Shown here one piece after another: positions 1 to 8,064 of a stretch of 64,000 nucleotides of DNA (positions are counted from its first letter, which is position 1; each line of letters begins with the position of its first letter). This stretch comes from Verrucomicrobiota bacterium. Its GTDB lineage: Bacteria; Verrucomicrobiota; Lentisphaeria; Oligosphaerales; Oligosphaeraceae. The notes under the pieces are model-generated. The model searched no databases and was not told the origin of the DNA. It saw only the letters and a program-made list of their open reading frames with translations. Both the position numbers and the translations under genes were made by a program. The stretch spans positions 1 through 64,000 of the forward strand of contig JAGVUR010000209.1 in assembly GCA_019136135.1 (NCBI GenBank), written 5' to 3'.

Positions 1-182
1 AAAAGACTTCGCCGGCAGGCGGAACCCGGATTTTTTGAGAAGTCTCCCCTCGCCGGTGCTTCGTCGCGCCCGGATTCCGAAATTCTCCCGAAAAATCATC
101 TTCTTGGGACTTGGTGGGCGGGGGGCGGATTCTTTTTTTTCGTTGAGGAACTGAAAAGGATTCTTTTTCCTAAAAAACCACC

Positions 183-1310
183 AAAAGATCAAGGCAAAAC
201 ACCCTTCCTTTCGCTTTTGGCTCAGGAAGAGGCACCCAAGGTGTCCCAGATGCGCCTTTGGTGCGGCAAAAGCCTGAAGTCGTTACCCTAGGTGCCCTCT
301 ATGGAAGCTCATTTGATTCTGAAAGAGGCACCCAAGGTGGCTTGTGGGAGGCTTTCAGCACGGAGAAGGAGATGGACAGCATCCCAGGTACGAAAGAAGC
401 ACCTGGGATGGTCTATTGAGTGCTATCGCCCCAGCCTAAGCACCCGGAGTAGTCTATTGAACCCTGCGGTTTTGGAAGAAAGTCAAGACAGTATATCAGG
501 TACAGAAAGGGCACCCGGTGTACCCAAATCAATTCTTTCGGCTTGGAGAGGCAGGCCAAGACAGCATCCCAGGTATGAAAGGTGTACCCCGGGTGACCTA
601 TTTTGGACTTTCGGCTTGGTGAAGAGGTAGGCCATATCTTTGGTATAAAACTGGCACCTTGGGTGGCTTCTGGAGCATCCCGGGTGTGCTCGAATTATGA
701 TTTCGGCGCCCTGGGTGGTCTCTAGCGTACTTTGGCTCAGTAAGTATGATCCAAGGTAGTCTATGATTGATAGAACAGCACCTTGGGTGGCCTTCTGGAA
801 TGCCTTTTGTCCAGCAGATTCACCCTGGGTGGTCTCTTGAATACCTCCAGCTCTGGGCGAAGCACCTTGGGTGGTTCATGGGGGCTTTCAGTTCAGGTTC
901 GGCACCGAGGGTGGTCTTTTGGGATGCCTATACTTTGGCAGAAGCACCTAGGGTGGTCTCTGTTTCGCCTTTGGCTCAGTGATAGGCACCTTGGGTGGTC
1001 TTCTTGGATGCTTGAGCTTTGGCAGAAGCACCTTGGGTGGTCTCTGGAGCATTCTGGGTGTGATCGGATTATGATTTCGGTACCTTGGGTGGTCTCTGGA
1101 GCATACTTGGTGTGCTCGAATTATGATTTCGGCACCTTGGGTGGTCTCTGGAGCATTCTGGGTGTGATCGGATTATGATTTCGGCACCTTGGGTGGTCTT
1201 CTTGGATGCTTGAGCTTTGGCAGAAGCACCTTGGGTGGTCTCTGGAGCATTCTGGGTGTAATCGGATTATGATTACGGCACCTTGGGTGGTCTCTTAAAG
1301 TGCCTTTGAG
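183..1310. repeat. Degenerate minisatellite, core CACCTTGGGTGG
   Basis: No credible gene lies here. The core CACCTTGGGTGG or close variants recurs more than fifteen times. In the best-preserved part cores begin at 987, 1029, 1081, 1133, 1185, 1227 and 1279, so spacings are 42, 52, 52, 52, 42 and 52. The 52-bp unit carries a TCTGGAGCATTCTGGGTG-like arm; the 42-bp unit carries TTCTTGGATGCTTGAGC. A further 52-bp pair begins at 655 and 707. Between about 220 and 620 the copies are strongly decayed. The same core recurs at about 37.57-37.62 kb. Short open frames across it are by-products of the repeat. Bases 1-182 show nothing recognisable. Confidence 0.85.
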
Positions 1311-1480
1311 GCTGTCATAGTGGCACTGTTTAAGAAATTGTTAAGGCGTGAGAGCGTAGAGGCTTGAAGGTTTTGTTTTGGCTGCAGGGGGTTGGGAGTG
1401 CAGTGAATACTTGATTTAATTTATCTCGAGTTTGTTTTCTGTGAGTGGGTTCAATTTTAGCAAAAGCATTTCATTTTGGC

Positions 1481-1508
1481 TTGCGAGGTTGCTTGAGGGG
1501 CTTATATT
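1481..1508 (+). promoter_or_regulatory. Putative sigma-70 promoter of the cobalamin operon
   Basis: TTGCGA (1481-1486) and TATATT (1503-1508) are separated by 16 bases. The predicted start of transcription, about 1515, falls just before the first base of the cobalamin riboswitch stem, as expected for a riboswitch leader. Prediction from sequence only. Confidence 0.5.
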
Positions 1509-1520
1509 AAGTATCTAAAT

Positions 1521-1611
1521 CTGGCGAATGATTCGGTGAATCCCGTGAGAATCGGGAGCTGTCGCGCAACCGTGAGTGGCCTCTTGCCACGAGTCGGATC
1601 CCGTCCGCCAG
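1521..1611 (+). promoter_or_regulatory. Cobalamin (B12) riboswitch, compact form
   Basis: The closing stem P1 is a perfect 6-bp pair, CTGGCG (1521-1526) with CGCCAG (1606-1611). Inside are the conserved cobalamin core elements: GGTGAATCCCGTGAGAATC, a CCCG/CGGG hairpin, then GGGAGCTGTCGCGCAACCGTGA-like sequence, a 5-bp hairpin GTGGC/GCCAC (1576-1590) and GAGTCGGATCCCGTCCGCC. The aptamer is about 91 nt, shorter than the classical btuB leader, so large peripheral arms are missing. It sits 43 nt before the receptor start. By known precedent it should shut the operon down when cobalamin is plentiful. The expression platform (about 1612-1650) is not obvious; it may occlude the AAGGAAGG ribosome site. 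Confidence 0.9.
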
Positions 1612-1654
1612 TCAAACCCAGCCACTAGATGTGCGCGCAACACAAGGAAGGCCC

Positions 1655-3682
1655 ATGAACATCAAATTGTTCCACGTTCCCAAGACATCCCGTTTCATTC
1701 GAAAGTTTGCATTCCGTGCCCTTGTCGGGTGCACGGCATTTGCGACTCTTTCGCTTTCGAATGCCCAAGAGCAGCCAGCGCCCAAGGTCGAGCAAGCCCC
1801 TACTGAGCTTCCCTCGATGACCATTACTGCCACGCGTACCGATGCGCTGGTTGAGTCGTTGGGGCAAAGCGTCATCGTTCTGGACCAGGAGAAGATCCAG
1901 CAAACTAAGCATGCCTACGTAACGGATATCCTGCAAGAACAACCTGGAATCGACTACTATTCCTTCGGGACACGAGCTTCACAACCCGTTATCTCGCTCC
2001 GGGGGATGAGGCACTACCATACCAAGCTGCTTATTGACGGCGTTCCATACTTGGACAACTCAACGGCGGCAGGTAATTCACCGATGCTTGATAATCTTTC
2101 ACTCGACCTTATCGACAGGATCGAGATCATCAAGGGTGCAGTTTCGCTGCAAGGCTCATCGGCCATGGGCGGTGTCATCAACATCATCACCAAGAAACCC
2201 ACTGAAGAGGGCACGCACGGCATTGTCAATTTCGAGGCAGGTTCCCATGCAAGATTCCACTCATCGGCTTTGCTGTTTGGCAAATACGACATCGTCGATT
2301 TCAAAATCGGCATAGGAAGGCAAACCGAACGCGGAATCTCATCGTACCGCAAAGGACCGTCAGCTGCCATGGATATCAATGGCGACGACGATGGCTACAG
2401 ATCCATGACTTACCAGGCGCAACTCGGACTCCAGCTCGATGAAAACTGGAGAACCGAAATCGCAGGATCATTCATCGACACCGACGAGGAATACGACAGC
2501 GGCGACTTCAATGAAATGACATTCGAGTCCATCGATACCGACGACATTTACATCAGGCGCACTGCAGGGCATGCGAAGATCATCGGCTCTGAGCTGTTGG
2601 ATGGCGCCCTGGATGTCCAAGTCACCTACGCCAAGTCGCGTTCGGACAGGATCTATGAGGACATTGCCAGGAAAAACTGGTTTGCCGCTGCCTATCGCTA
2701 CAAGGGCGATGTTGACTTTGTCAACGCACAGGCGAAATTCAACTTGAATGAAAGGAACGCGATCACCCTCGGTATCGACTATCAGGAAGACCATGTCCGC
2801 GGCTGGATGATTGGGCAAAGAAAATACAAGGCATGGGATGAAACGACCTATACCTCGGGATACTACCTGGCCTATCAAACCGAACCGATCGACAATCTTT
2901 TCTTCAACGCCAACCTCAGATTCAACGACCACTCGGATTTTGACAACGAATGGACTGGCGACGTTTCCGCATCCTACCTGATCGAGCAAACCGGCACGAC
3001 GCTTAAGTCGGCAATCGGCAAGGGCTACAGGGCTCCCAATCCCTACGAACTGATGCCCATCGCCAACAACGCATGGTTCTGGCGTGGGAATCCGAATCTG
3101 GAGCCGGAAACCGCAATAACCTGGAGCGTCGGCGTCAACCAGCAGATTATCGCCAAGGTGCTTGACGCAGATGTCACCTACTTCCAGAATCGTGTCGAAG
3201 ACTTCATCGACGGTTACGGCGGATTCGACCAAGATACCTTCTTCTCCTTCCCGACCAACATCGACACTCTGAAGATTCGCGGTGTCGAAGCCGGCATCAA
3301 CGCCTATCCGTTCAAGGAACTTTCGCTCAGGCTCGCCTATACCTGGCAGCATGTCAGGGACACTGCGACCGGCAACAAGCACATCGCCTTCATTCCTGAC
3401 CACAAAGTCTCCTTTGACGCCAACTACAATCCCATCACGCCCCTCATTCTCAACCTGGGCGGCGTCTTCGTCGGTTCCAGATACAATGCTGGCTTGACAA
3501 ACAAGATGGACAACTACTGCCTCGTACATTCCACGGTTACCTGGAAGTTCAACGAGAACCTGAAGGCATATGTTCGGGTCGACAATCTTCTGAACGAAAA
3601 CTACGCGACCTACGATTCATTCGGAGTCATCTACAACACCTACGGCAGGACCTACTACGCCGGGTTGACCTACTCATTCTAG
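1655..3682 (+). CDS. btuB: TonB-dependent outer-membrane receptor, BtuB-like (cobalamin uptake)
   Basis: 675 aa when started at the ATG 5 nt after AAGGAAGG; an earlier in-frame GTG at 1631 has no ribosome site. Residues 1-37 are a signal peptide ending SNA-Q. A TonB-box-like stretch (SMTITATR, about 54-61) precedes the plug domain (about 65-190: LRGM, LLIDGVPY, IEIIKGAVSLQGSSAMGGVINIITKKP-type motif). The remainder is a beta-barrel ending in the aromatic YSF terminus needed for barrel assembly. Length and layout fit BtuB/CirA-type receptors. The cobalamin riboswitch upstream makes a corrinoid the likely ligand; that is inference from context. It is first in an operon that also encodes its own energising complex. 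A long open frame on the opposite strand (2468-3529) is a shadow. Confidence 0.88.
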   Translation: MNIKLFHVPKTSRFIRKFAFRALVGCTAFATLSLSNAQEQPAPKVEQAPTELPSMTITATRTDALVESLGQSVIVLDQEKIQQTKHAYVTDILQEQPGIDYYSFGTRASQPVISLRGMRHYHTKLLIDGVPYLDNSTAAGNSPMLDNLSLDLIDRIEIIKGAVSLQGSSAMGGVINIITKKPTEEGTHGIVNFEAGSHARFHSSALLFGKYDIVDFKIGIGRQTERGISSYRKGPSAAMDINGDDDGYRSMTYQAQLGLQLDENWRTEIAGSFIDTDEEYDSGDFNEMTFESIDTDDIYIRRTAGHAKIIGSELLDGALDVQVTYAKSRSDRIYEDIARKNWFAAAYRYKGDVDFVNAQAKFNLNERNAITLGIDYQEDHVRGWMIGQRKYKAWDETTYTSGYYLAYQTEPIDNLFFNANLRFNDHSDFDNEWTGDVSASYLIEQTGTTLKSAIGKGYRAPNPYELMPIANNAWFWRGNPNLEPETAITWSVGVNQQIIAKVLDADVTYFQNRVEDFIDGYGGFDQDTFFSFPTNIDTLKIRGVEAGINAYPFKELSLRLAYTWQHVRDTATGNKHIAFIPDHKVSFDANYNPITPLILNLGGVFVGSRYNAGLTNKMDNYCLVHSTVTWKFNENLKAYVRVDNLLNENYATYDSFGVIYNTYGRTYYAGLTYSF

Positions 3683-4443
3683 TGAAACAATCGATTGTTC
3701 ACATTTTGGCAATCTGTGCGCTGCTCACATCGCAACTGGGCAGCGCACAGCAAACTACCTTCGCGGAACACTGTACCGCGTTGGCGGCGGAACTTGCAGC
3801 CTGGAAAGCCACCCATGACAATCGGTCTGCGCAGTTGAAGACCTTGGAAATCCAAGTTTCGGAACACATCCACAATTTGGCCCAGCAGCTTATCCAGGCC
3901 CAAACCACCAACAAAAAACTTCTTGATCAAAAGAAGGGCTTGGAAGCCAAGCTGGCTGACCTCAAGGCTGCGCAAAAGCGCCTGGCAGACAAGCGGAATC
4001 AAATCCTCCAGACGCTTGAAAGCCTCGAGCAGAGCCTGGAAGGCAGGCGTGCCAGCCTTCCAGAGCCACTGGCTGACCAGCTTCTGCCTCCATTGGCGGG
4101 GCAGAATGAGCACAACTTGTACTCACGGGTTCAGCGTCTCCAAAACTCACTCAAGCTTTGCGCTAGTTTTGCCCAAAAGCAGCCTGTTGTGCATCACACC
4201 ACCCTGGGTGGTCCGGATGGCACGTTGCGGGACACGACCATCATCTATCTTGGGCTTGATACGGCATATGCCATTCAGAATCAAAGCACCGCTATCGGAA
4301 CACCTTCAGAGTACGGCTGGAACTGGAATTGGAACCACGACTTGACGGAAACTATCCGGAAAGCGCCCAATATCCTTGCAGGATTAGATCGTCCATCGCT
4401 TCTTGCGTTGCCAATCCCAACAGCCAAGGGGGGGCAACGATGA
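3682..4443 (+). CDS. DUF3450-like periplasmic coiled-coil protein of a TonB system
   Basis: 253 aa, GTG start sharing its first G with the TAG stop of the receptor gene, so translation is probably coupled. Residues 1-22 are a signal peptide (ends GSA-Q). Residues 25-130 are a heptad-rich coiled coil. The C-terminal part has a YLGLDTAYAI...WNWNWNHDL...PSLLALPIP pattern that matches the DUF3450 layout (coiled coil, then a small domain ending in a LALPIP-like strand). DUF3450 genes typically precede ttpC-exbB-exbD-tonB in gammaproteobacterial TonB2 clusters, which is exactly the order here. The family's molecular role is not established; it is thought to help transmit energy to the receptor. Confidence 0.7.
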   Translation: MKQSIVHILAICALLTSQLGSAQQTTFAEHCTALAAELAAWKATHDNRSAQLKTLEIQVSEHIHNLAQQLIQAQTTNKKLLDQKKGLEAKLADLKAAQKRLADKRNQILQTLESLEQSLEGRRASLPEPLADQLLPPLAGQNEHNLYSRVQRLQNSLKLCASFAQKQPVVHHTTLGGPDGTLRDTTIIYLGLDTAYAIQNQSTAIGTPSEYGWNWNWNHDLTETIRKAPNILAGLDRPSLLALPIPTAKGGQR

Positions 4444-5567
4444 ATGCGAAAACCATCGCGATTCTGCTTGCAATCCTATCGCTCGTAGTACAAGCGCAAG
4501 ATATAAACGAGCTTGAAACACGACTTGTCAACGATATCCAGGCGACCAAAAAGCAAGCGGAAAAGGCATCGCAAGACATTGAAAAAGCCTGGAGCGACTA
4601 TACTCAAAAACGCGATCGAATCGTCAAGGACGCCAATGAGACAATCGCGCAAAACGATAAGCTCCAAGACGACATCTTCTTGCTAAAACAAGAGATCAGC
4701 GAGCTGGAACTCCAGATCGATTCAGAGCAGCAAGTTCTCGACAATACGGAAAACCTGCTCAAGTTGATCAATCTAGATCTTCCGGATTCCAGTTCGAAGC
4801 CGGCACAGGTCATTGATGGCAACGGGCAAGTTCACGATGCAACAATTCGTCAATTCGGGCCTGTGGTCATCGCCGTTGCCGATGGTTTGGCAGGGCAGGC
4901 TTTCTTCGGTGCCGACTCAAGCCTTCCCCTTGTCCCGCAGGCTAAAGATCCGCATCAATTCCAAGTTGCTTTTGAGTCTTCCGGGTCGATTGTCGATCTT
5001 GACCTTGACATTACCGGAAAGCATCCTGAGTTGCTTTCTGGCGAATTGCCATTTCTTGTTCATCTCAAGCTAGGTGGAATCATCATGATTCCCATTTTGC
5101 TTCTCGGGGCAATTTCTGTGATTATCGTCATTGCGAAACTGATTCAAAACACGATTCATTCCCAAGGCAAGGCATCGCAAAAACTTGTGGTTTTCGCCGA
5201 GGAGAACCCAGGGCTTCCTCACGATCAACTGGAATCGCAGCTCACAGCGATTGCTCAAGAGGCGCTTGACAAGCGTCAAAAGTGGCTTTCCTGGCTGGCG
5301 ATTACCACATCGGCAGCGCCATTGCTTGGACTTTTGGGTACGGTGACGGGAATGATCCATACCTTCCAAGTGATTACTCAGCACGGCGTCGGGGATGCCA
5401 AAATCCTTGCTGGCGGCATATCGGAGGCATTGATTACCACGGAAGCGGGGCTATGCGTCGCGATTCCCGCTCTGATGCTCCATGCTTTTCTATCTCGTTC
5501 CGTAAAGCACTTGGAAGCCTCCCTTGAAAGCACCATCAATTCACTAATCAATGACTCAAGCCCATGA
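4440..5567 (+). CDS. TtpC-like extended ExbB (MotA/TolQ/ExbB family) proton-channel protein
   Basis: 375 aa. The chosen ATG at 4440 overlaps the previous stop (ATGA) and follows a GGGGGG ribosome site. Residues 1-20 are a signal peptide. Residues 22-115 form a coiled coil, followed by a periplasmic domain. The C-terminal 180 residues are a MotA/TolQ/ExbB domain: one TM (about 218-240) and two more around the motif APLLGLLGTVTGMIHTF and the ALITTEAGLCVAIPALM segment. This fusion of a long periplasmic N-terminus to an ExbB core is the architecture of TtpC, a required part of Vibrio TonB2 systems. It would sit in the inner membrane with the separate short ExbB and ExbD encoded next. Confidence 0.8.
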   Translation: MNAKTIAILLAILSLVVQAQDINELETRLVNDIQATKKQAEKASQDIEKAWSDYTQKRDRIVKDANETIAQNDKLQDDIFLLKQEISELELQIDSEQQVLDNTENLLKLINLDLPDSSSKPAQVIDGNGQVHDATIRQFGPVVIAVADGLAGQAFFGADSSLPLVPQAKDPHQFQVAFESSGSIVDLDLDITGKHPELLSGELPFLVHLKLGGIIMIPILLLGAISVIIVIAKLIQNTIHSQGKASQKLVVFAEENPGLPHDQLESQLTAIAQEALDKRQKWLSWLAITTSAAPLLGLLGTVTGMIHTFQVITQHGVGDAKILAGGISEALITTEAGLCVAIPALMLHAFLSRSVKHLEASLESTINSLINDSSP

Positions 5568-5959
5568 ACGAGGCGTTACAATCCATCCTCAACTATGGTC
5601 GTGCCGGTGGGGCTCTCATGATTCCCATTGCGGCTTGTGCCGTAGTGATTTGGGTATTGTACGTCAACGAACTCGTCAACGCCAAGTTCGGTTTTGCTTC
5701 CCAGACCAGGCGGTCATTGGAAAACCGTCTTTCTGTTCTGGCAGTTCTGGTTGCCGTTGCGCCACTGCTTGGCTTGTTGGGAACCGTCGTGGGCATGATC
5801 GACACGTTCAATGCCATCGCCGCCTTTTCAAACGCCAATTCATCGGCTTTGGCTCAAGGCATCAGCAAGGCGCTGATCACCACCCAGGCGGGGCTGGCAG
5901 CCGCAATCCCTGGCACGCTTGCATACGCCCACCTTAGTTCAATCGCTGAGAAGAAATGA
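5564..5959 (+). CDS. exbB: Biopolymer transporter ExbB, short form
   Basis: 131 aa, starting at an ATG that overlaps the ttpC-like stop (ATGA). N-terminal TM (about 15-35), short cytoplasmic loop, then two TM helices carrying APLLGLLGTVVGMIDTF and ALITTQAGLAAAIPGTLAYAHL, the core signature of the MotA/TolQ/ExbB family. It is shorter than E. coli ExbB (about 244 aa) because the cytoplasmic loop is much reduced, as in other TonB2-type ExbB2 proteins. With ExbD it forms the proton-driven motor that energises TonB. Confidence 0.88.
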   Translation: MNEALQSILNYGRAGGALMIPIAACAVVIWVLYVNELVNAKFGFASQTRRSLENRLSVLAVLVAVAPLLGLLGTVVGMIDTFNAIAAFSNANSSALAQGISKALITTQAGLAAAIPGTLAYAHLSSIAEKK

Positions 5960-6357
5960 GAAAACCCCTGAGGACATCGCAATCGCAGAGCGCTGAGATC
6001 AACATGTCGCCATTGATCGACATGGTCTTTCTGCTCCTCATTTTCTTTATGGTCACCGCAGTCTTCACAAAAGATTCGGGGGTCAATATCAACAGGCCGA
6101 CCGCTCAATCTGCAAGACCCCTTGACGCAAACGCGATCTTCTTCACGATTGATGCGAATGGCGATATCAAGCATGCAGGACAACCCTACACGATTGCGCA
6201 AATCCCCAACCTGATTGCTGAAATCAATCCTGCCAAGAAAGCACCAGTCACGATTATCGCAGACAAATCCGTGCCTACCGGCTTGACCATCCAGCTCATT
6301 GACGCATGCCAACTCGCCGGATTGGAAAATATCGCCATTGCCGCGAACAAAAAATGA
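5956..6357 (+). CDS. exbD: Biopolymer transporter ExbD
   Basis: 133 aa with an ATGA overlap with exbB. A short cytoplasmic N-terminus leads to one TM helix with NMSPLIDMVFLLLIFFMV. Asp22 in this helix matches the essential membrane aspartate of ExbD/TolR. The periplasmic remainder (about 40-133) has the ExbD fold, including the PVTIIADKSVPTG strand and a C-terminal helix. It is the proton-conducting partner of ExbB. Confidence 0.92.
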   Translation: MRKPLRTSQSQSAEINMSPLIDMVFLLLIFFMVTAVFTKDSGVNINRPTAQSARPLDANAIFFTIDANGDIKHAGQPYTIAQIPNLIAEINPAKKAPVTIIADKSVPTGLTIQLIDACQLAGLENIAIAANKK

Positions 6358-7154
6358 TCTCGTCCAAAGCTCAAATCCTGTTGAAAATCCCCTTGGCTTG
6401 CCTTGCTGCGTTCGTGGCACTAGCCTCGATTTTCATCTTCCCTTTGTTCTATTCGACTCGTACAAAGCCCACTCCAGTCATCGCCCGAAAGATTAGCGTG
6501 GTTCGACTTGATAATACGGTCGGCACCCAGTCCCAGTCGGGCAAGGCTGGAGCATCACGTCGGGCACCTGCGCGGCTTCGAGCTTCGCCGTATCCTAGTC
6601 GCCCGCAGGTCAAGTCCCTTGTCAAGCCACCAAAGATTCAGTCGCCTACGCCAACCAAGGCATTTATCAGGGTTCCTCAGATCGAATTGCCGGTTCAGCA
6701 AGCCGTCGTGCCTTCTTCGGTTCCTATCTTCCAGCCTTTGGAACCAACCCAGCCGATTGTTTCCCCATCATCGGATTTCGCTTTGGACTTGGAACCACAG
6801 TTTCCGCAATTCTCGATATCGCAAACTGATCTGCCATCGCAAGAAGGCGGCGATACTCCACTAGCAAGTTCGCTCCGATATCCGCCAACGCCAATTCGAC
6901 AGAAAAAGCCGATATACCCGCTACGCTACAGCAATCAGGGCATCGGCGGATTCGTCGTCGCGCAATTTACTGTCAAGGCAAGCGGGGATGTTGATGCCAT
7001 ATCGATTACCGAGAGTTCTCCGGAAGGGATTTTCGACGATTCGGCGAAGCAAGCCATTGCGACTTGGAAATTTACTCCAGGGCGTGATCTTGCTGGTGAG
7101 CCGATTGATTGCATCGTGCAAATCAGGCTTGACTTCGAGGTTGTTTCCCGATGA
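6354..7154 (+). CDS. tonB: TonB energy-transducing protein
   Basis: 266 aa with an ATGA overlap with exbD; an upstream in-frame ATG at 6306 lies inside exbD and is not preferred. One N-terminal TM (about 10-32) is followed by a proline-rich, periplasm-spanning linker (about 60-180) and a canonical TonB C-terminal domain (about 190-266) with PIYPLRYSNQGIGGFVV, SSPEGIFDDSAKQAIATWKF and a final IRLDFEV strand. Last gene of the riboswitch operon. It transfers proton-motive force to the BtuB-like receptor, and possibly to others elsewhere in the genome. Confidence 0.92.
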   Translation: MISSKAQILLKIPLACLAAFVALASIFIFPLFYSTRTKPTPVIARKISVVRLDNTVGTQSQSGKAGASRRAPARLRASPYPSRPQVKSLVKPPKIQSPTPTKAFIRVPQIELPVQQAVVPSSVPIFQPLEPTQPIVSPSSDFALDLEPQFPQFSISQTDLPSQEGGDTPLASSLRYPPTPIRQKKPIYPLRYSNQGIGGFVVAQFTVKASGDVDAISITESSPEGIFDDSAKQAIATWKFTPGRDLAGEPIDCIVQIRLDFEVVSR

Positions 7155-7164
7155 TGCCTCACTA

Positions 7165-7280
7165 CTCAGAATGATTGTAGTGCCTTTACAAGGCACGGTC
7201 TTCGTGTGGTCTCCTTTCCCCAGGATGAAGCCAGGGGTTAAGCATGGTTAGGCGCCTACGGCGCAATGCCTGGGGCAAGC
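7165..7280. repeat. REP-like triple-hairpin element, copy 1
   Basis: Three small inverted repeats in a row just after tonB: GTGCCTT-TAC-AAGGCAC, an imperfect CCCCAGG/CCAGGGG stem and GCGCC-TAC-GGCGC. The same three-hairpin series, including the flanking AATGATTGTAGTGCC and GGGGTTAAGCATGGTTA strings, recurs at 53331-53440, and related hairpins lie inside the MITE copies at 31.4-31.6 and 46.2-46.4 kb. It may also act as the terminator of the cobalamin operon. Confidence 0.75.
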
Positions 7281-7284
7281 ACAG

Positions 7285-7348
7285 TTAAATTCTTATGGCA
7301 CAGTGAGTTGTGCTTTTCAATGGCGACCAGTCTGCGCTAAGTTTTTTT
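7285..7348. repeat. 64-bp direct repeat, left copy
   Basis: Begins TTAAATTCTTATGGCACAG and ends CTGCGCTAAGTTTTTTT. It is repeated with only a few differences at 7993-8056. The two copies bracket a MITE-like insert exactly, the left copy ending at its left terminus and the right copy starting at its right terminus. Confidence 0.85.
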
Positions 7349-7380
7349 TCCTAAAAAAAGCAGTTGACCCCATGCAATAG

Positions 7381-7543
7381 TTTAGGTAGGGGCACCCGGG
7401 GTGCTCGTACTCAAGGTGTATCGGTGTTCTGGGGGTGGAAGTCGCTTGGTTTTCGAAGCTGGAAATGTCAAGGCAAAGCAGCGGGCAAAAGCGTATCCAG
7501 GCTGCAGCGGGTTTAGGTAGGGGTACCCAGGGTGCTCGTACTC
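7381..7543. repeat. About 160-bp direct repeat, copy 1
   Basis: Starts TTTAGGTAGGGGCACCCGGG, passes a GTGCTCGTACTCA motif and ends in a second GTGCTCGTACTCA motif. Copy 2 at 7642-7803 differs at only a few positions, so the duplication is recent. The GCACCCGGGGTGC palindrome with its GTGCTCGTACTCA tail also begins the element at 37.33 kb. Confidence 0.85.
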
Positions 7544-7641
7544 AGGCAGTGTTTAGCAGTCAAGCGGTCGAAAATGGTGCATTCCTAGTCGGATGGGTCG
7601 GACGGGTCGGACAAATTTGCTCTGCTGCAAAGCAAGACATT

Positions 7642-7803
7642 TTTAGGTAGGGGCACCCGGGGTGCTCGTACTCAAGGTGTATCGGTGTTCTGGGGGTGGA
7701 AGTCACTTGGTTTTCGAAGCTGGAAATGTCAAGGCAAAGCAGCGGGCAAAAGCGTATCCAGGCTGCAGTGGGTTTGGGTAGGGGCACCCGGGGTGCTCGT
7801 ACC
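7642..7803. repeat. About 160-bp direct repeat, copy 2
   Basis: Near-identical to 7381-7543, offset by 261 bp. The 100 bp between the two copies (7544-7641) hold a sequence matching 37368-37410 (CTAGCGG..AAAATG..GCAT.CCTAGTCGGA) and three GTCGGAC-type units. Confidence 0.85.
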
Positions 7804-7992
7804 TGTGTCGAACCATCAATCAACGCAGAAATTGCGGGAGTTTTGTCGCAACGAGCGGAGTCTTCCAAGAAAAGGAGTATGTAAATCACTTTTTCAATGC
7901 ATTTCACTAACAGAGTGAACGGCAAAAAATTCCTAACTCCGTGAAGATCAATCTATTAGGAATGATAGATTGGCTTTAATTGATTTTTTAGG

Positions 7993-8056
7993 TTAAATTC
8001 TTATGGCACAGTGAGTTGTGCTGTGCAAGGGCGGTCAGTCTGCGCTAAGTTTTTTT
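7993..8056. repeat. 64-bp direct repeat, right copy
   Basis: Second copy of the 7285-7348 repeat. It runs up to a few bases before the stop codon of the double-VWA gene that ends at 8065, so the insertion or duplication occurred in the space between two convergent operons. Confidence 0.85.
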
Positions 8057-8064
8057 ATGGTTGG

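Larger units (their letters stand above)
7350..7992. mobile_element. MITE-like element, decayed copy with internal duplication
   Basis: The left end is CCTAAAAAAAGCAGTTGA (7350-7367), the same as the left terminus of the elements at 31.2 and 46.1 kb. The right end, TTAATTGATTTTTTAGG (7976-7992), is a diverged version of the inverted terminus. The interior differs from the other two copies and contains a nested direct repeat (7381-7543 and 7642-7803) and a GTCGGAC motif cluster at 7588-7612. No open frame inside resembles a transposase. Confidence 0.55.

Noticed and set aside
783-1178. Repetitive 131-codon frame with a recurring HLGWSLE-like motif
   Set aside because: The translation only reflects the CACCTTGGGTGG minisatellite. 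The unit is 52 or 42 bp, not a multiple of three, so the frame shifts between units; no ribosome site.
2468-3529. 353-codon open frame opposite the BtuB-like receptor
   Set aside because: It lies wholly antisense to a gene with full receptor motifs, has no ribosome site and no recognisable domain; it results from the codon bias of the real gene.
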